Below, one piece after another: positions 1-5,596 of a stretch of DNA of 18,510 nucleotides (positions within the stretch are counted from its first letter, which is position 1; the number at the start of each line of letters is the position of its first letter). Location of the stretch: NCBI GenBank assembly GCA_020063075.1, contig JAGUVE010000096.1, positions 1 through 18,510 of the forward strand, written 5' to 3'. A model generated the notes under the pieces. That model saw only the letters and a program-made list of their open reading frames with translations, had not been told where the DNA came from and did not search any database. The translations under genes and the position numbers were made by a program. The stretch comes from Parcubacteria group bacterium. Lineage in GTDB: Bacteria > Patescibacteriota > Minisyncoccia > Minisyncoccales > JAGUVE01.

Positions 1-1
1 A

Positions 2-193
2 GAAACCGCAAAAAGGGTCTCTCATGAAATTAACCGCTTTATCTTTTTTCCGGTTAAGCAGTTCTTAACCGAACTTTATAAAGAACCGACTGAAGCGGAA
101 GCAACCCCGGCAAAACCAAGCGAGGTAAAACCAACCGAAAAAGCGCCCGGCCAGCCAGAAAAAGAAGACACTTATAGAGAAATATTTGAGTAA
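2..193 (+). CDS. C-terminal tail of an unknown protein (5' end outside window)
   Basis: An open frame enters from the left edge and ends at TAA 191-193, giving 63 residues. The first part is mixed hydrophobic/basic (RVSHEINRFIFFPVKQFLTE). The rest is a low-complexity tail rich in Pro, Lys, Glu and Ala that ends in DTYREIFE. No domain can be recognised in this fragment. It lies upstream of prgI on the same strand, so it may be another component of the secretion-type cluster; in related genomes membrane subunits often occupy that place. That is inference from position only. A 154-bp AT-rich spacer separates it from prgI. Confidence 0.6.
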   Translation, partial: ETAKRVSHEINRFIFFPVKQFLTELYKEPTEAEATPAKPSEVKPTEKAPGQPEKEDTYREIFE

Positions 194-225
194 ATAACGC
201 AAATAATTTTCAATTTCCAATTTTT

Positions 226-316
226 AATTTTGAATGAATTTTTAATGCTCTAATTTTGAAACAATCCTCAAATAAAAGGTTTTAAAAATTATTAATTTCA
301 AAATTCATTCAAAATT
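226..316. repeat. AT-rich inverted repeat in the spacer upstream of prgI
   Basis: Positions 226-242 and 300-316 are perfect 17-bp reverse complements (AATTTTGAATGAATTTT and its complement), separated by 57 bp. The surrounding sequence carries several near-copies of the motif AAAATTCA/TGAATTTT. The structure fills most of the spacer before prgI. It could be a fold-back repeat element, a weak attenuator, or simple AT-rich drift. There is no clear U-tract terminator and no direct repeat flanking it that I can identify. Confidence 0.55.
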
Positions 317-347
317 CAGAATTCAAAATTAGAAATTCGTTTTTATT

Positions 348-761
348 ATGCCTTATATTGTTCCAAAATTTATTGAAAGGGAAACAAAGTTAGTGGGGCC
401 TCTGACCCTAAAGCAGTTTTTCTTTTTTGTCGCCGCCGGGGTGGTTGTCTTTATTCTTTATTTTTCCTTCGGCAAGAAAAATTTATTTTTGTTCCTGATT
501 TTAACCGCGGCCGCTGTCGGATTTTCTTTTCTTTTGGCTTTCGGAAATGTCGGTGGAAGGCCCTTCCCGGTTTTTTTAAAAAATTTTCTTCTTTTTTCCG
601 CCGCTCAAAAATTCTTTACTTTTAAGAGAAAGGTTTTTGCCCCGAAATTATTTCCGGAAGAAATACCCAAACTTAAAGAAACAAAAGTAAGTTATCCCCT
701 TGGAGCAAGCAAGAGCTCTCTCCAAAAGCTTTCAACCAAAATGGAAACAAAATCAAAATAA
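348..761 (+). CDS. prgI: PrgI family membrane protein
   Basis: This 137-residue protein matches the PrgI family, a small membrane component found next to VirB4 ATPases in Gram-positive-type conjugation systems and widely in Patescibacteria. The N-terminus (MPYIVPKFIERETKLVGPLTLKQ) is the characteristic family start. Two hydrophobic segments follow at about residues 22-41 and 46-65, and then a basic cytoplasmic part (FKRKVFAPKLF). The C-terminal 30 residues are Lys/Ser-rich and variable. Its stop codon (759-761) lies 6 nt before the first base of the GIY-YIG element. Before that insertion it would have been 3 nt from the ATG of the TraC-like gene, so the two were almost certainly co-transcribed. 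By family knowledge the protein probably anchors the VirB4-type ATPase at the membrane. Confidence 0.85.
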   Translation: MPYIVPKFIERETKLVGPLTLKQFFFFVAAGVVVFILYFSFGKKNLFLFLILTAAAVGFSFLLAFGNVGGRPFPVFLKNFLLFSAAQKFFTFKRKVFAPKLFPEEIPKLKETKVSYPLGASKSSLQKLSTKMETKSK

Positions 762-767
762 TTTATG

Positions 768-1079
768 CCCAGTAGTAGAATTTCCAATGATTATGTTCTA
801 TTATGTCTATATTATCCAAAGCGCAAAGAATGACGAGTTATATGTCGGTTCAACTATAAATCTTGTCCAAAGATTAAAAGAACATAATCAAGGTTTAAAT
901 TTTTCAACTAAATCGGGGAAACCCTGGAAACTTATCTACTGTGAGGCGTGTCTTAATTTAAACGTCGCTAAACGCAGAGAAAAATATCTTAAAACATCAC
1001 AAGGTCGTCGTCTGTTGAAACGCAGACTTAAAGAATATTTATATCTTAGAAAAATTTAATTGGAAATTTCACTACTGGG
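768..1079 (+). mobile_element. Element A: minimal element with 20-nt terminal inverted repeats and a GIY-YIG gene
   Basis: The left end (768-787) is CCCAGTAGTAGAATTTCCAA. The right end (1060-1079) read on the other strand is CCCAGTAGTGAAATTTCCAA. They agree at 18 of 20 positions and differ only at positions 10-11 (AG versus GA). The 4-bp direct repeat TATG flanks the element at 764-767 and 1080-1083. The interior is one GIY-YIG ORF whose first ATG overlaps the left repeat and whose stop codon touches the right repeat. Removing the element and one TATG gives prgI-TAA-TTT-ATG-CCG, a tight join of prgI to the TraC-like gene. The ends, flanking repeat and restored operon together make a real insertion very likely. 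What moves it is not known. The GIY-YIG protein is the only candidate encoded here. Confidence 0.85.
787..1059 (+). CDS. Stand-alone GIY-YIG nuclease carried by element A
   Basis: This 90-residue protein (88 if the ATG at 793 is used) is a single GIY-YIG/URI domain like those of the UvrC N-terminus, Slx1 and the YhbQ group. Numbered from the ATG at 793, the GIY strand is YYVYI (Tyr6), the YIG strand is LYVGST (Tyr17-Gly19), and the catalytic Arg is Arg27 in QRLKEHN. ST..GKPWKLIYCE follows, and the catalytic Glu is Glu63 in RREKYLK. All key residues are present, so the enzyme is probably active. Members of this fold cut one DNA strand at a time, often at branched structures. An upstream extension of the frame to 700 would overlap prgI and the terminal repeat and is unlikely. 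No promoter is visible, so expression is probably by read-through from prgI. The gene fills the element exactly, which suggests the nuclease takes part in its movement. That is inference. Confidence 0.9.
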   Translation: MIMFYYVYIIQSAKNDELYVGSTINLVQRLKEHNQGLNFSTKSGKPWKLIYCEACLNLNVAKRREKYLKTSQGRRLLKRRLKEYLYLRKI

Positions 1080-1080
1080 T

Positions 1081-1743
1081 ATGCCGAGAAGTCCAACTCA
1101 AGAATTTTTGGAAATTGCCGACATAAGGGAGGGAATTGTCATTTTGAAAAACAGAACCCTGAGGGGGGTTTTGGTGGTTTCTTCTCTTAATTTTGTTTTG
1201 AAATCCGGAGAAGAGCAGACGGCAATCCTGCACCAGTTTCAGAATTTTCTCAACTCTCTGGATTTTTCCTGCCAGATAATTGTTCAGTCACGGCGGCTGA
1301 ATATGACGGGCTACATTGAAAAACTAAAGGAGCTGGAACAAAAGCAAAAAAATGAGCTCTTGAAGGTGCAGGCAAAAAGCTATTATGAATTCATTCAGGG
1401 TCTGGTCGCGAGCGGCACGATTATGACCAAGAATTTTTATTTAGTTGTTCCCTTTTACCCCGCCGAGCTCCAGGGAGTTTCGCCGGGCGAAGAGCTTCTT
1501 AGAAGACCCAAAACATCGGTCCTGCCCGAAAAAGAATTTCACAGGTGCAAGGCCCAACTCATCCAAAGAATGGAATTTTTGCTTTTGGGATTAAGGAGGT
1601 GCGGCTTAAATGCGGCCGGCTTGAGCACAGAGGAGTTAATAGAGTTTTTCTGGAGCTTATATCATCCAAAAGAGGCGGAAGTCGGGTATTACCCGGGAGT
1701 TCCGCCGGAATTAATAAAAGCATATGGAATTGCCAATTTTTAA
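1081..1743 (+). CDS. TraC-like protein of the VirB4 cluster
   Basis: This 220-residue protein resembles the stand-alone TraC-like N-terminal domain found just before VirB4 in Patescibacteria. Recognisable parts are EFLEIADIREGIVILKNRTLRGVLVVSSLNF near the start, a middle block with QIIVQSRRLN, a Lys/Glu-rich helical stretch (KLKELEQKQKNELLKVQAKSYYEF), and KNFYLVVPFYP. The last part has a helical RMEFLLLGLRRCGL region, and the end overlaps virB4 by 20 nt. The start ATG at 1081-1083 lies inside the TATG repeated by element A. A TTG at 1060, inside the element's right terminal repeat, is also in frame and would add seven residues (MEISLLG), but it is an accident of the insertion. By position the protein probably works with the VirB4 ATPase in the secretion machine. 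Its exact role is unknown. Confidence 0.75.
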   Translation: MPRSPTQEFLEIADIREGIVILKNRTLRGVLVVSSLNFVLKSGEEQTAILHQFQNFLNSLDFSCQIIVQSRRLNMTGYIEKLKELEQKQKNELLKVQAKSYYEFIQGLVASGTIMTKNFYLVVPFYPAELQGVSPGEELLRRPKTSVLPEKEFHRCKAQLIQRMEFLLLGLRRCGLNAAGLSTEELIEFFWSLYHPKEAEVGYYPGVPPELIKAYGIANF

Positions 1744-3529
1744 ACTTTTTAAAAGGAAGCGTCAGGGTTCAAGCTTGGAGAGGGGGGAAGAAATGAAAAT
1801 AGCGGATTTCGTTGCGCCCTCCTCAATTAAAATAGAACCGGGGCTGATACGGCTGGGAGAAAGAATGGCAAAGTCATTTTTTATTTTTTCTTATCCCAGA
1901 TACTTAACCGCCGGCTGGTTTTTTCCGGTCATCAACCTTGACTCTCCAATGAACATCTCGTTTTTCTTCCATCCGGTTGAAACCGGGGGTGTTTTGCGCC
2001 AGCTTCAAAGAAAAACCACCGAGGTCCAGGCAGAACTGATAGAAAGAGAACAAAAGGGTTTGGTGAGGGACCCCGCCTTGGAAACCGCTTACAAAGACAT
2101 AGAGGGCTTGCGGGAAAGGCTCCAAACTTCTCAGGAAAGGATGTTCAGGTTCGGTCTTTACTTGACAATTTATGGAGATACGGAAAAAGAAATTAGAGAT
2201 GTTGAAACGGCCCTGAGGTCAATTTTGGAATCAAAATTGGTTTATCTAAAGCCCGCTCTTTATCAGCAAAGGGAGGGCTTTAATTCCTGCGCCCCTTATG
2301 GTTTAGACCAGCTTTTAATTCATAACTTAATGAACACTTCGCCCCTTTCCTCCACTTTCCCATTCATCTCCTTTGACTTGAGTTCTAACGAAGGAATCCT
2401 TTATGGAATAAATCGGCATAATAACTCTTTGGTTTTATTTGACAGGTTCAGCTTGGAAAACGCAAACTCCTGCATTTTCGCCAAATCGGGCGGCGGCAAG
2501 TCCTACGCGGTAAAATTGGAAATACTCCGCACCCTGATGATGGGAACCGATACAATCGTCATTGACCCGGAAAATGAGTACAAAACCATGGTCGGAGCGG
2601 TGGGGGGCTCTTTTATCAACATTTCCTTGGCTTCGCCAAGCCACATCAACCCCTTTGACCTGCCGGTTTTGAGAGAAGATGAAGAGCCGGAAGATGTCTT
2701 GCGGACAAACATCATCAACCTGGTTGGATTAATCAGGATAATGATGGGGGGGTTGACCCCCGAGGAAGACGCAATTATGGACCGGGCGATAACCGAAACC
2801 TACGCCGCAAAAGATATCACGCTCCTTTCCGACCCCGCCACCTGGAATCAAAAAATACCCCTGATGGAAGACCTGGAGGCCGTATTATCCGGCATGGAGG
2901 GGGCGGAGTCGTTGGTTAAAAGAATGAGAAAATTTACCAAAGGAACCTACGCGCAATTTTTCAATCAGCCGACAAATGTTTCTCTTGATACGTCCCTGGT
3001 TGTTTTTGGAATCAGGGACATGGAGGACGAGTTGAGACCGATGGCAATGTTCATCCTTATGAGATATATTTGGAACAAAGTCCGTTCGGAATTAAAAAAA
3101 AGAATCTTGGTGATAGATGAGGCCTGGTGGATAATGCAGTCAGAGGACGGGGCTTCGTTTTTGTACGGAATATGCAAAAGGGCAAGGAAATATTGGCTTG
3201 GAGTAACAACCATCACCCAGGATGTTAATGATTTTATGAGGTCAAATTACGGGAACGCGATTATCGCCAACTCCTCTCTCCAATTCTTAATGAAACAGTC
3301 AACCGCCACAATTGATGCCGTTAAAAAAACCTTTAATTTAACCGAGGAAGAAACATACCTGCTTTTGGGCGCCGGGGTCGGAGAAGGGGTGTTTTTTGCC
3401 GGCCAAAAACATGTGGTAATCAGGGTGGTTGCTTCGTATACCGAAGACCAGATTATCACCACGGCCCCGGAAGAAGTTTTAAAAATAAAAAAAGCAAAAG
3501 AAGAATTTATGGGTAGGGCCGAATTATAA
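1724..3529 (+). CDS. virB4: VirB4-family secretion ATPase
   Basis: This 601-residue protein is the ATPase of a type IV secretion/conjugation-like system. The Walker A motif AKSGGGKS is at residues 253-260 and the Walker B ILVIDEAWW starts near residue 461. The segment before Walker A (FDLSSNEGILYGINRHNNSLVLFDRFSLENANSCIFAKSG) is typical of the VirB4/TraC group in Patescibacteria, and a long coiled-coil-like stretch lies around residues 95-140. The gene overlaps the TraC-like gene by 20 nt, suggesting translational coupling. A second possible start, ATG 1793, has a strong Shine-Dalgarno-like AGGGGGGAAG just upstream and would remove 23 poorly conserved residues. The 3' end overlaps the convergent khpB by 23 nt. 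The machine probably drives DNA or protein transfer, or pilus assembly. Confidence 0.9.
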   Translation: MELPIFKLFKRKRQGSSLERGEEMKIADFVAPSSIKIEPGLIRLGERMAKSFFIFSYPRYLTAGWFFPVINLDSPMNISFFFHPVETGGVLRQLQRKTTEVQAELIEREQKGLVRDPALETAYKDIEGLRERLQTSQERMFRFGLYLTIYGDTEKEIRDVETALRSILESKLVYLKPALYQQREGFNSCAPYGLDQLLIHNLMNTSPLSSTFPFISFDLSSNEGILYGINRHNNSLVLFDRFSLENANSCIFAKSGGGKSYAVKLEILRTLMMGTDTIVIDPENEYKTMVGAVGGSFINISLASPSHINPFDLPVLREDEEPEDVLRTNIINLVGLIRIMMGGLTPEEDAIMDRAITETYAAKDITLLSDPATWNQKIPLMEDLEAVLSGMEGAESLVKRMRKFTKGTYAQFFNQPTNVSLDTSLVVFGIRDMEDELRPMAMFILMRYIWNKVRSELKKRILVIDEAWWIMQSEDGASFLYGICKRARKYWLGVTTITQDVNDFMRSNYGNAIIANSSLQFLMKQSTATIDAVKKTFNLTEEETYLLLGAGVGEGVFFAGQKHVVIRVVASYTEDQIITTAPEEVLKIKKAKEEFMGRAEL

Positions 3530-3968
3530 TTCTTCTTTGGGGCTCAAGACCTACGCTTTCGGTTTTCACGTCCTGCCTTGACGCAAGCTCCAAATGAATA
3601 ATCCTTCGTTCAGACGGCGTCATTGCCGGCAGTTCTTTTTCCAGGCGGCTCAAGGCCGCTTCATCGGCCGAGGACCGAGCGAGCTCTTTTAAATATTCGG
3701 TTTTTTCCTTTTTATAGTCGTTTATATCAAAATCAAAATAAAAGTTTTCTTTGATTTTTTTCTTTAAAATCGCCTTGATGAGGTGCTGGAGCTCAAAAAG
3801 GGTCTGGCCCCCCTCCCCAATCAAAACCCCCGCCTCGGGGGTTTTTAGGTTTAGGAACACGGTTTCTTCTTTTTGAAAGGGAGCCCCAAGCTCAACCTCA
3901 AAACCCATTTTTTCAAAAAATTCCGTGGCAATTTTTTCTATTTCTTTTAAATCGCTTTCTGAAACCAT
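3507..3968 (-). CDS. khpB: KhpB/Jag RNA-binding protein (KH + R3H)
   Basis: This 153-residue protein has a KH domain with its RNA-binding loop GEGG at residues 51-54 (GVLIGEGGQTLFELQHLIKAIL). A C-terminal R3H domain follows with the signature SERRIIHLEL around residues 119-128. The N-terminal Jag domain of longer homologues is absent, as is usual for small genomes. The gene lies 5 nt downstream of yidC, the conserved neighbour, in the order rpmH-rnpA-yidC-khpB. KhpB proteins bind many RNAs and influence cell elongation and division. Its 3' end overlaps virB4 tail to tail by 23 nt, so there is no room for separate terminators. A terminator-like hairpin lies inside the gene at 3823-3846. Confidence 0.9.
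   Translation of the reverse strand: MVSESDLKEIEKIATEFFEKMGFEVELGAPFQKEETVFLNLKTPEAGVLIGEGGQTLFELQHLIKAILKKKIKENFYFDFDINDYKKEKTEYLKELARSSADEAALSRLEKELPAMTPSERRIIHLELASRQDVKTESVGLEPQRRIIIRPYP
3823..3846 (+). terminator. Terminator-like hairpin inside khpB, reading toward virB4's downstream side
   Basis: AAAACCCCCG (3823-3832) and CGGGGGTTTT (3836-3845) form a perfect 10-bp stem with a 3-nt loop, followed by one more T on the + strand. It lies about 295 bp past the virB4 stop and antisense to khpB, so it could stop rightward transcripts that run through virB4. It also encodes the conserved KTPEAGVLIG of the KH domain, so the symmetry may be a by-product of coding. No evidence of function beyond shape. 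Confidence 0.3.
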
Positions 3969-3973
3969 ATTTT

Positions 3974-4726
3974 TTACCCCGCGGTGACCGAACGAATCGG
4001 GGTTTCACCGGCGGGTTTAAAAATTAAATATTGCTGGGCAATTGAAAAAGCGGTTGTCGCTATCCAGTAAAGACCAATGGCCGAGGGTAAATTCCAAAGA
4101 ATAAAAACCGTCAGCACCGGGAAAAAGTAAAGCATTTGTTTTTGAAGCATCTCTGAAAAACCGACCCCTCTTTTTCCGGACGGGTTTTTCAGGGCTGACT
4201 GGCTTGCAACCATCCCTCTGCCCTGGAAGTATTGAAGGGCGCCGGCCAAAACCGCCAGGACAATTGAGGGCCGGGCCAAGTCCAATAGATTTAAAAACAT
4301 TGGGTCAATCCCTCCCGGGGTTGGAATAAAACTGTAAAGAAAAATCATTTGCTTTTCCTCAAACCCCTTCCAAAAAAGCCGGTAAAGAGCAATTAAAATC
4401 GGCAGTTGAATTAAAAGCGGGAAAATCCCGGAAAGCGGGCTGATTTTTTCTTTCTTATAAAGTTCAATCATCGCCCGGCTTTGTTTTGCCAAATCCTGCT
4501 TGTATTTTTTTTGGATTTCCTGAATTTTTGGCTGAAGCAGGGAAAGGGCTTTTTGAGACCTCAACGATTGAGCCATTGAGGGATACAAAATTAAGCGAAT
4601 AAGCAGGGTCAAAACAATAACCGCTATTCCAAAGTCCCGGCCCGGCAGATATTGATAGAGCAAAATTAGGGCATTAAATAACGGCTGGTATAATATTAAA
4701 TTGAAGGCGTTAATTAGTAATTCCAT
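3974..4726 (-). CDS. yidC: Membrane protein insertase YidC
   Basis: This 250-residue protein is the short, Gram-positive-type YidC/Oxa1 insertase, which places proteins in the cytoplasmic membrane and cooperates with the Sec translocon. The family core is clear: YLPGRDFGIAVIVLTLLIRLILYPSMAQSLRSQKAL, followed by LQPKIQEIQKKYKQD and the cytoplasmic helical hairpin. The membrane segment PLLIQLPILIALYRLF comes next, and then the final LYFFPVLTVFILWNLPSAIGLYWIATTAFSIAQQYL. About five membrane segments are visible. The conserved hydrophilic-groove Arg is present in LLIRLILYP. It lies between rnpA (54 bp upstream) and khpB (5 bp downstream). No yidD is present between rnpA and yidC, unlike many bacteria. 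Confidence 0.93.
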   Translation of the reverse strand: MELLINAFNLILYQPLFNALILLYQYLPGRDFGIAVIVLTLLIRLILYPSMAQSLRSQKALSLLQPKIQEIQKKYKQDLAKQSRAMIELYKKEKISPLSGIFPLLIQLPILIALYRLFWKGFEEKQMIFLYSFIPTPGGIDPMFLNLLDLARPSIVLAVLAGALQYFQGRGMVASQSALKNPSGKRGVGFSEMLQKQMLYFFPVLTVFILWNLPSAIGLYWIATTAFSIAQQYLIFKPAGETPIRSVTAG

Positions 4727-4780
4727 GATTAAATTCAGAAGGCAAAAATCTTAACTTAAAAATTTTTAGTTTCTAATTCT

Positions 4781-5167
4781 TTAATTTTCAAACCCTCTTC
4801 TATTGTTTTTAAAATTATTTTTTTCATCTTTTAAAACTTTTGCTCTCTCAAATAGCTTGTTTATTGTTTTTTTTATTTCCTGGAAATCCTTTTTTTCTGT
4901 TCCGGGAAGAGCAATAAAAACAGCGTCTATTCCGTTTTTTATGTTTTTTAGTTTCAGCCGCACCAACTCAGAAATTCTTCTTCTAACTCTGTTTCTGACG
5001 GTTGCTTTTTTTGATAAGTTTTTTCCGACTACAAAACAAAACCGGCTAATTCCTAAATTGTTCTTTACGATTTTTAGAAATAAAAAGTTCCCCCCAAACC
5101 CCCTTCCTTCCTTGAAAACCCTTTCAATTTCTTTCTTTTTCTTCAAACGGTTTTTGTTGGCCAGCAT
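4781..5167 (-). CDS. rnpA: Ribonuclease P protein component
   Basis: This 128-residue basic protein supports the catalytic RNA of RNase P in cutting the 5' leader from tRNA precursors. The family signature is present (FVVGKNLSKKATVRNRVRRRISELVR, containing the RNR motif), as is the N-terminal LKKKKEIERVFKEGRGFGGNFLFLK. The start ATG (complement of 5165-5167) lies inside the CATA direct repeat of element B, so the element's left end sits one base before the start codon. If the element is removed, rpmH's TAG is followed after 4 nt by this ATG, the classical rpmH-rnpA arrangement. The insertion has replaced the natural ribosome-binding region with the element's terminal repeat (CTACTGGG then TATG). 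The same 12-nt context now precedes the TraC-like gene. Confidence 0.92.
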   Translation of the reverse strand: MLANKNRLKKKKEIERVFKEGRGFGGNFLFLKIVKNNLGISRFCFVVGKNLSKKATVRNRVRRRISELVRLKLKNIKNGIDAVFIALPGTEKKDFQEIKKTINKLFERAKVLKDEKNNFKNNRRGFEN

Positions 5168-5168
5168 A

Positions 5169-5311
5169 CCCAGTAGAAGAATTTCGACTTTTTAAGTTTA
5201 CTAACCTCGTAAGGTAGGTTAGTAGTTTTAACAGTCAAAATTTTTTCTATTTGATTTGCCCGGTGGTATTTTTGTTTGCTCTTGGCAAACAGTCGAAATT
5301 TCTCTACTGGG
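5169..5311 (+). mobile_element. Element B: gene-less element with 20-nt terminal inverted repeats, between rpmH and rnpA
   Basis: The left end (5169-5188) is CCCAGTAGAAGAATTTCGAC. The right end (5292-5311) on the other strand is CCCAGTAGAGAAATTTCGAC. The two differ only at positions 10-11 (AG versus GA), as in element A. CATA is repeated at 5165-5168 and 5312-5315. The 143-bp element carries no convincing ORF. Inside it are a perfect hairpin ACTAACCT/AGGTTAGT (5200-5207, 5216-5223) and a second one, GTTTGC/GCAAAC (5274-5279, 5285-5290), next to the right end. There is also a direct repeat of ACAGTCRAAATTT (5231-5243 and 5289-5301). It looks like a non-autonomous relative of element A. Confidence 0.85.
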
Positions 5312-5318
5312 CATAATT

Positions 5319-5453
5319 CTAAACCGAAATCTTCCATCTGCCCTTTTTCCTTCTCTTTGCCAAAACTCTCCTTCCCCCTTTTCTCTGCATTCTTTTTAAA
5401 AACCCGTGGGCTCTTTTTCTTTTTTTCTTTTTTGGACGGTATGTAATTGACAT
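5319..5453 (-). CDS. rpmH: 50S ribosomal protein L34
   Basis: This 44-residue gene reads MSITYRPKKKKRKRAHGFLK at its start and continues through RMQRKGGRRVL and AKRRKKGRWKISV. It is the full L34 family pattern (TYRPKxxKRxRxHGFxxRMxxxxGRRVLxxRRxKGR). L34 is a small, very basic protein of the large ribosomal subunit. It lies at the canonical place, divergent from dnaA and upstream of rnpA. The 151-bp gap to rnpA is wholly explained by element B and its direct repeats. A possible promoter lies directly before the start codon, which would give a leaderless or nearly leaderless mRNA. Confidence 0.95.
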   Translation of the reverse strand: MSITYRPKKKKRKRAHGFLKRMQRKGGRRVLAKRRKKGRWKISV

Positions 5454-5459
5454 TTTCCA

Positions 5460-5488
5460 ATAATAGCACAGGAAATATCTTTAGGCAA
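5460..5488 (-). promoter_or_regulatory. Possible rpmH promoter
   Basis: On the minus strand, TTGCCT (5483-5488) and TATTAT (5460-5465) are separated by 17 bp, giving 4/6 and 5/6 matches to the sigma-70 consensus. The -10 box ends only 6 nt before the rpmH ATG, so transcription would begin at or very near the start codon. The prediction rests on sequence alone. Confidence 0.4.
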
Positions 5489-5497
5489 TTCCCCAGT

Positions 5498-5506
5498 TTT
5501 TCCACA
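5498..5506 (+). promoter_or_regulatory. DnaA-box-like site
   Basis: TTTTCCACA differs from the DnaA-box consensus TTATCCACA at one base. It lies between rpmH and dnaA, where it could serve the origin, dnaA autoregulation, or both. It is the best single match seen in either spacer around dnaA. Confidence 0.4.
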
Positions 5507-5540
5507 GGATATTAACAAGGAGGCGGGACTTGAGCTTGAT

Positions 5541-5569
5541 TTTACTTCTTGTTGACATATCGGTATAAT
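5541..5569 (+). promoter_or_regulatory. Possible dnaA promoter
   Basis: A perfect TATAAT (5564-5569) lies 17 bp after TTTACT (5541-5546, 4/6 match to the -35 consensus). Transcription would start near 5576, about 20 nt before the dnaA ATG. A consensus TTGACA (5552-5557) is also present but only 6 bp from this TATAAT; it could serve a weaker -10 around 5575-5581. No Shine-Dalgarno motif precedes dnaA. Confidence 0.4.
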
Positions 5570-5596
5570 GTTTATTGTATAGATATAAAAAACGCT

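Larger units (their letters stand above)
5454..5596. other. Divergent rpmH-dnaA spacer, candidate replication origin
   Basis: The rpmH-dnaA-dnaN order is the classic bacterial origin neighbourhood. This 143-bp spacer holds one DnaA-box-like site, TTTTCCACA at 5498-5506 (one mismatch to TTATCCACA), and an AT-rich stretch before dnaA. The dnaA-dnaN spacer (6953-7140) has weaker candidates: CGTGAATAA at 6953-6961, TGTGGGTAT near 6984, and an AT-rich run next to dnaN. No dense cluster of boxes is visible, so which spacer is the origin is undecided. Confidence 0.45.

Noticed and set aside
700..786. Upstream extension of the GIY-YIG frame into prgI
   Set aside because: It would overlap the end of prgI in another frame and run through the terminal repeat. 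The family starts with MFYYVYI or similar.
768..1079. IS200/IS605 or REP/RAYT-type element
   Set aside because: No HUH transposase is present, and a 4-bp target repeat is seen, which those single-strand transposons do not make.
1060..1080. TTG start for the TraC-like gene inside the element end
   Set aside because: The extra MEISLLG comes from the mobile element's terminal repeat. The ATG at 1081 gives the natural start and a restored operon after excision.
5143..5505. 120-codon minus-strand ORF across element B and rpmH
   Set aside because: It is out of frame with rpmH, has no family likeness, and is an overlap artefact of a Lys-rich region.
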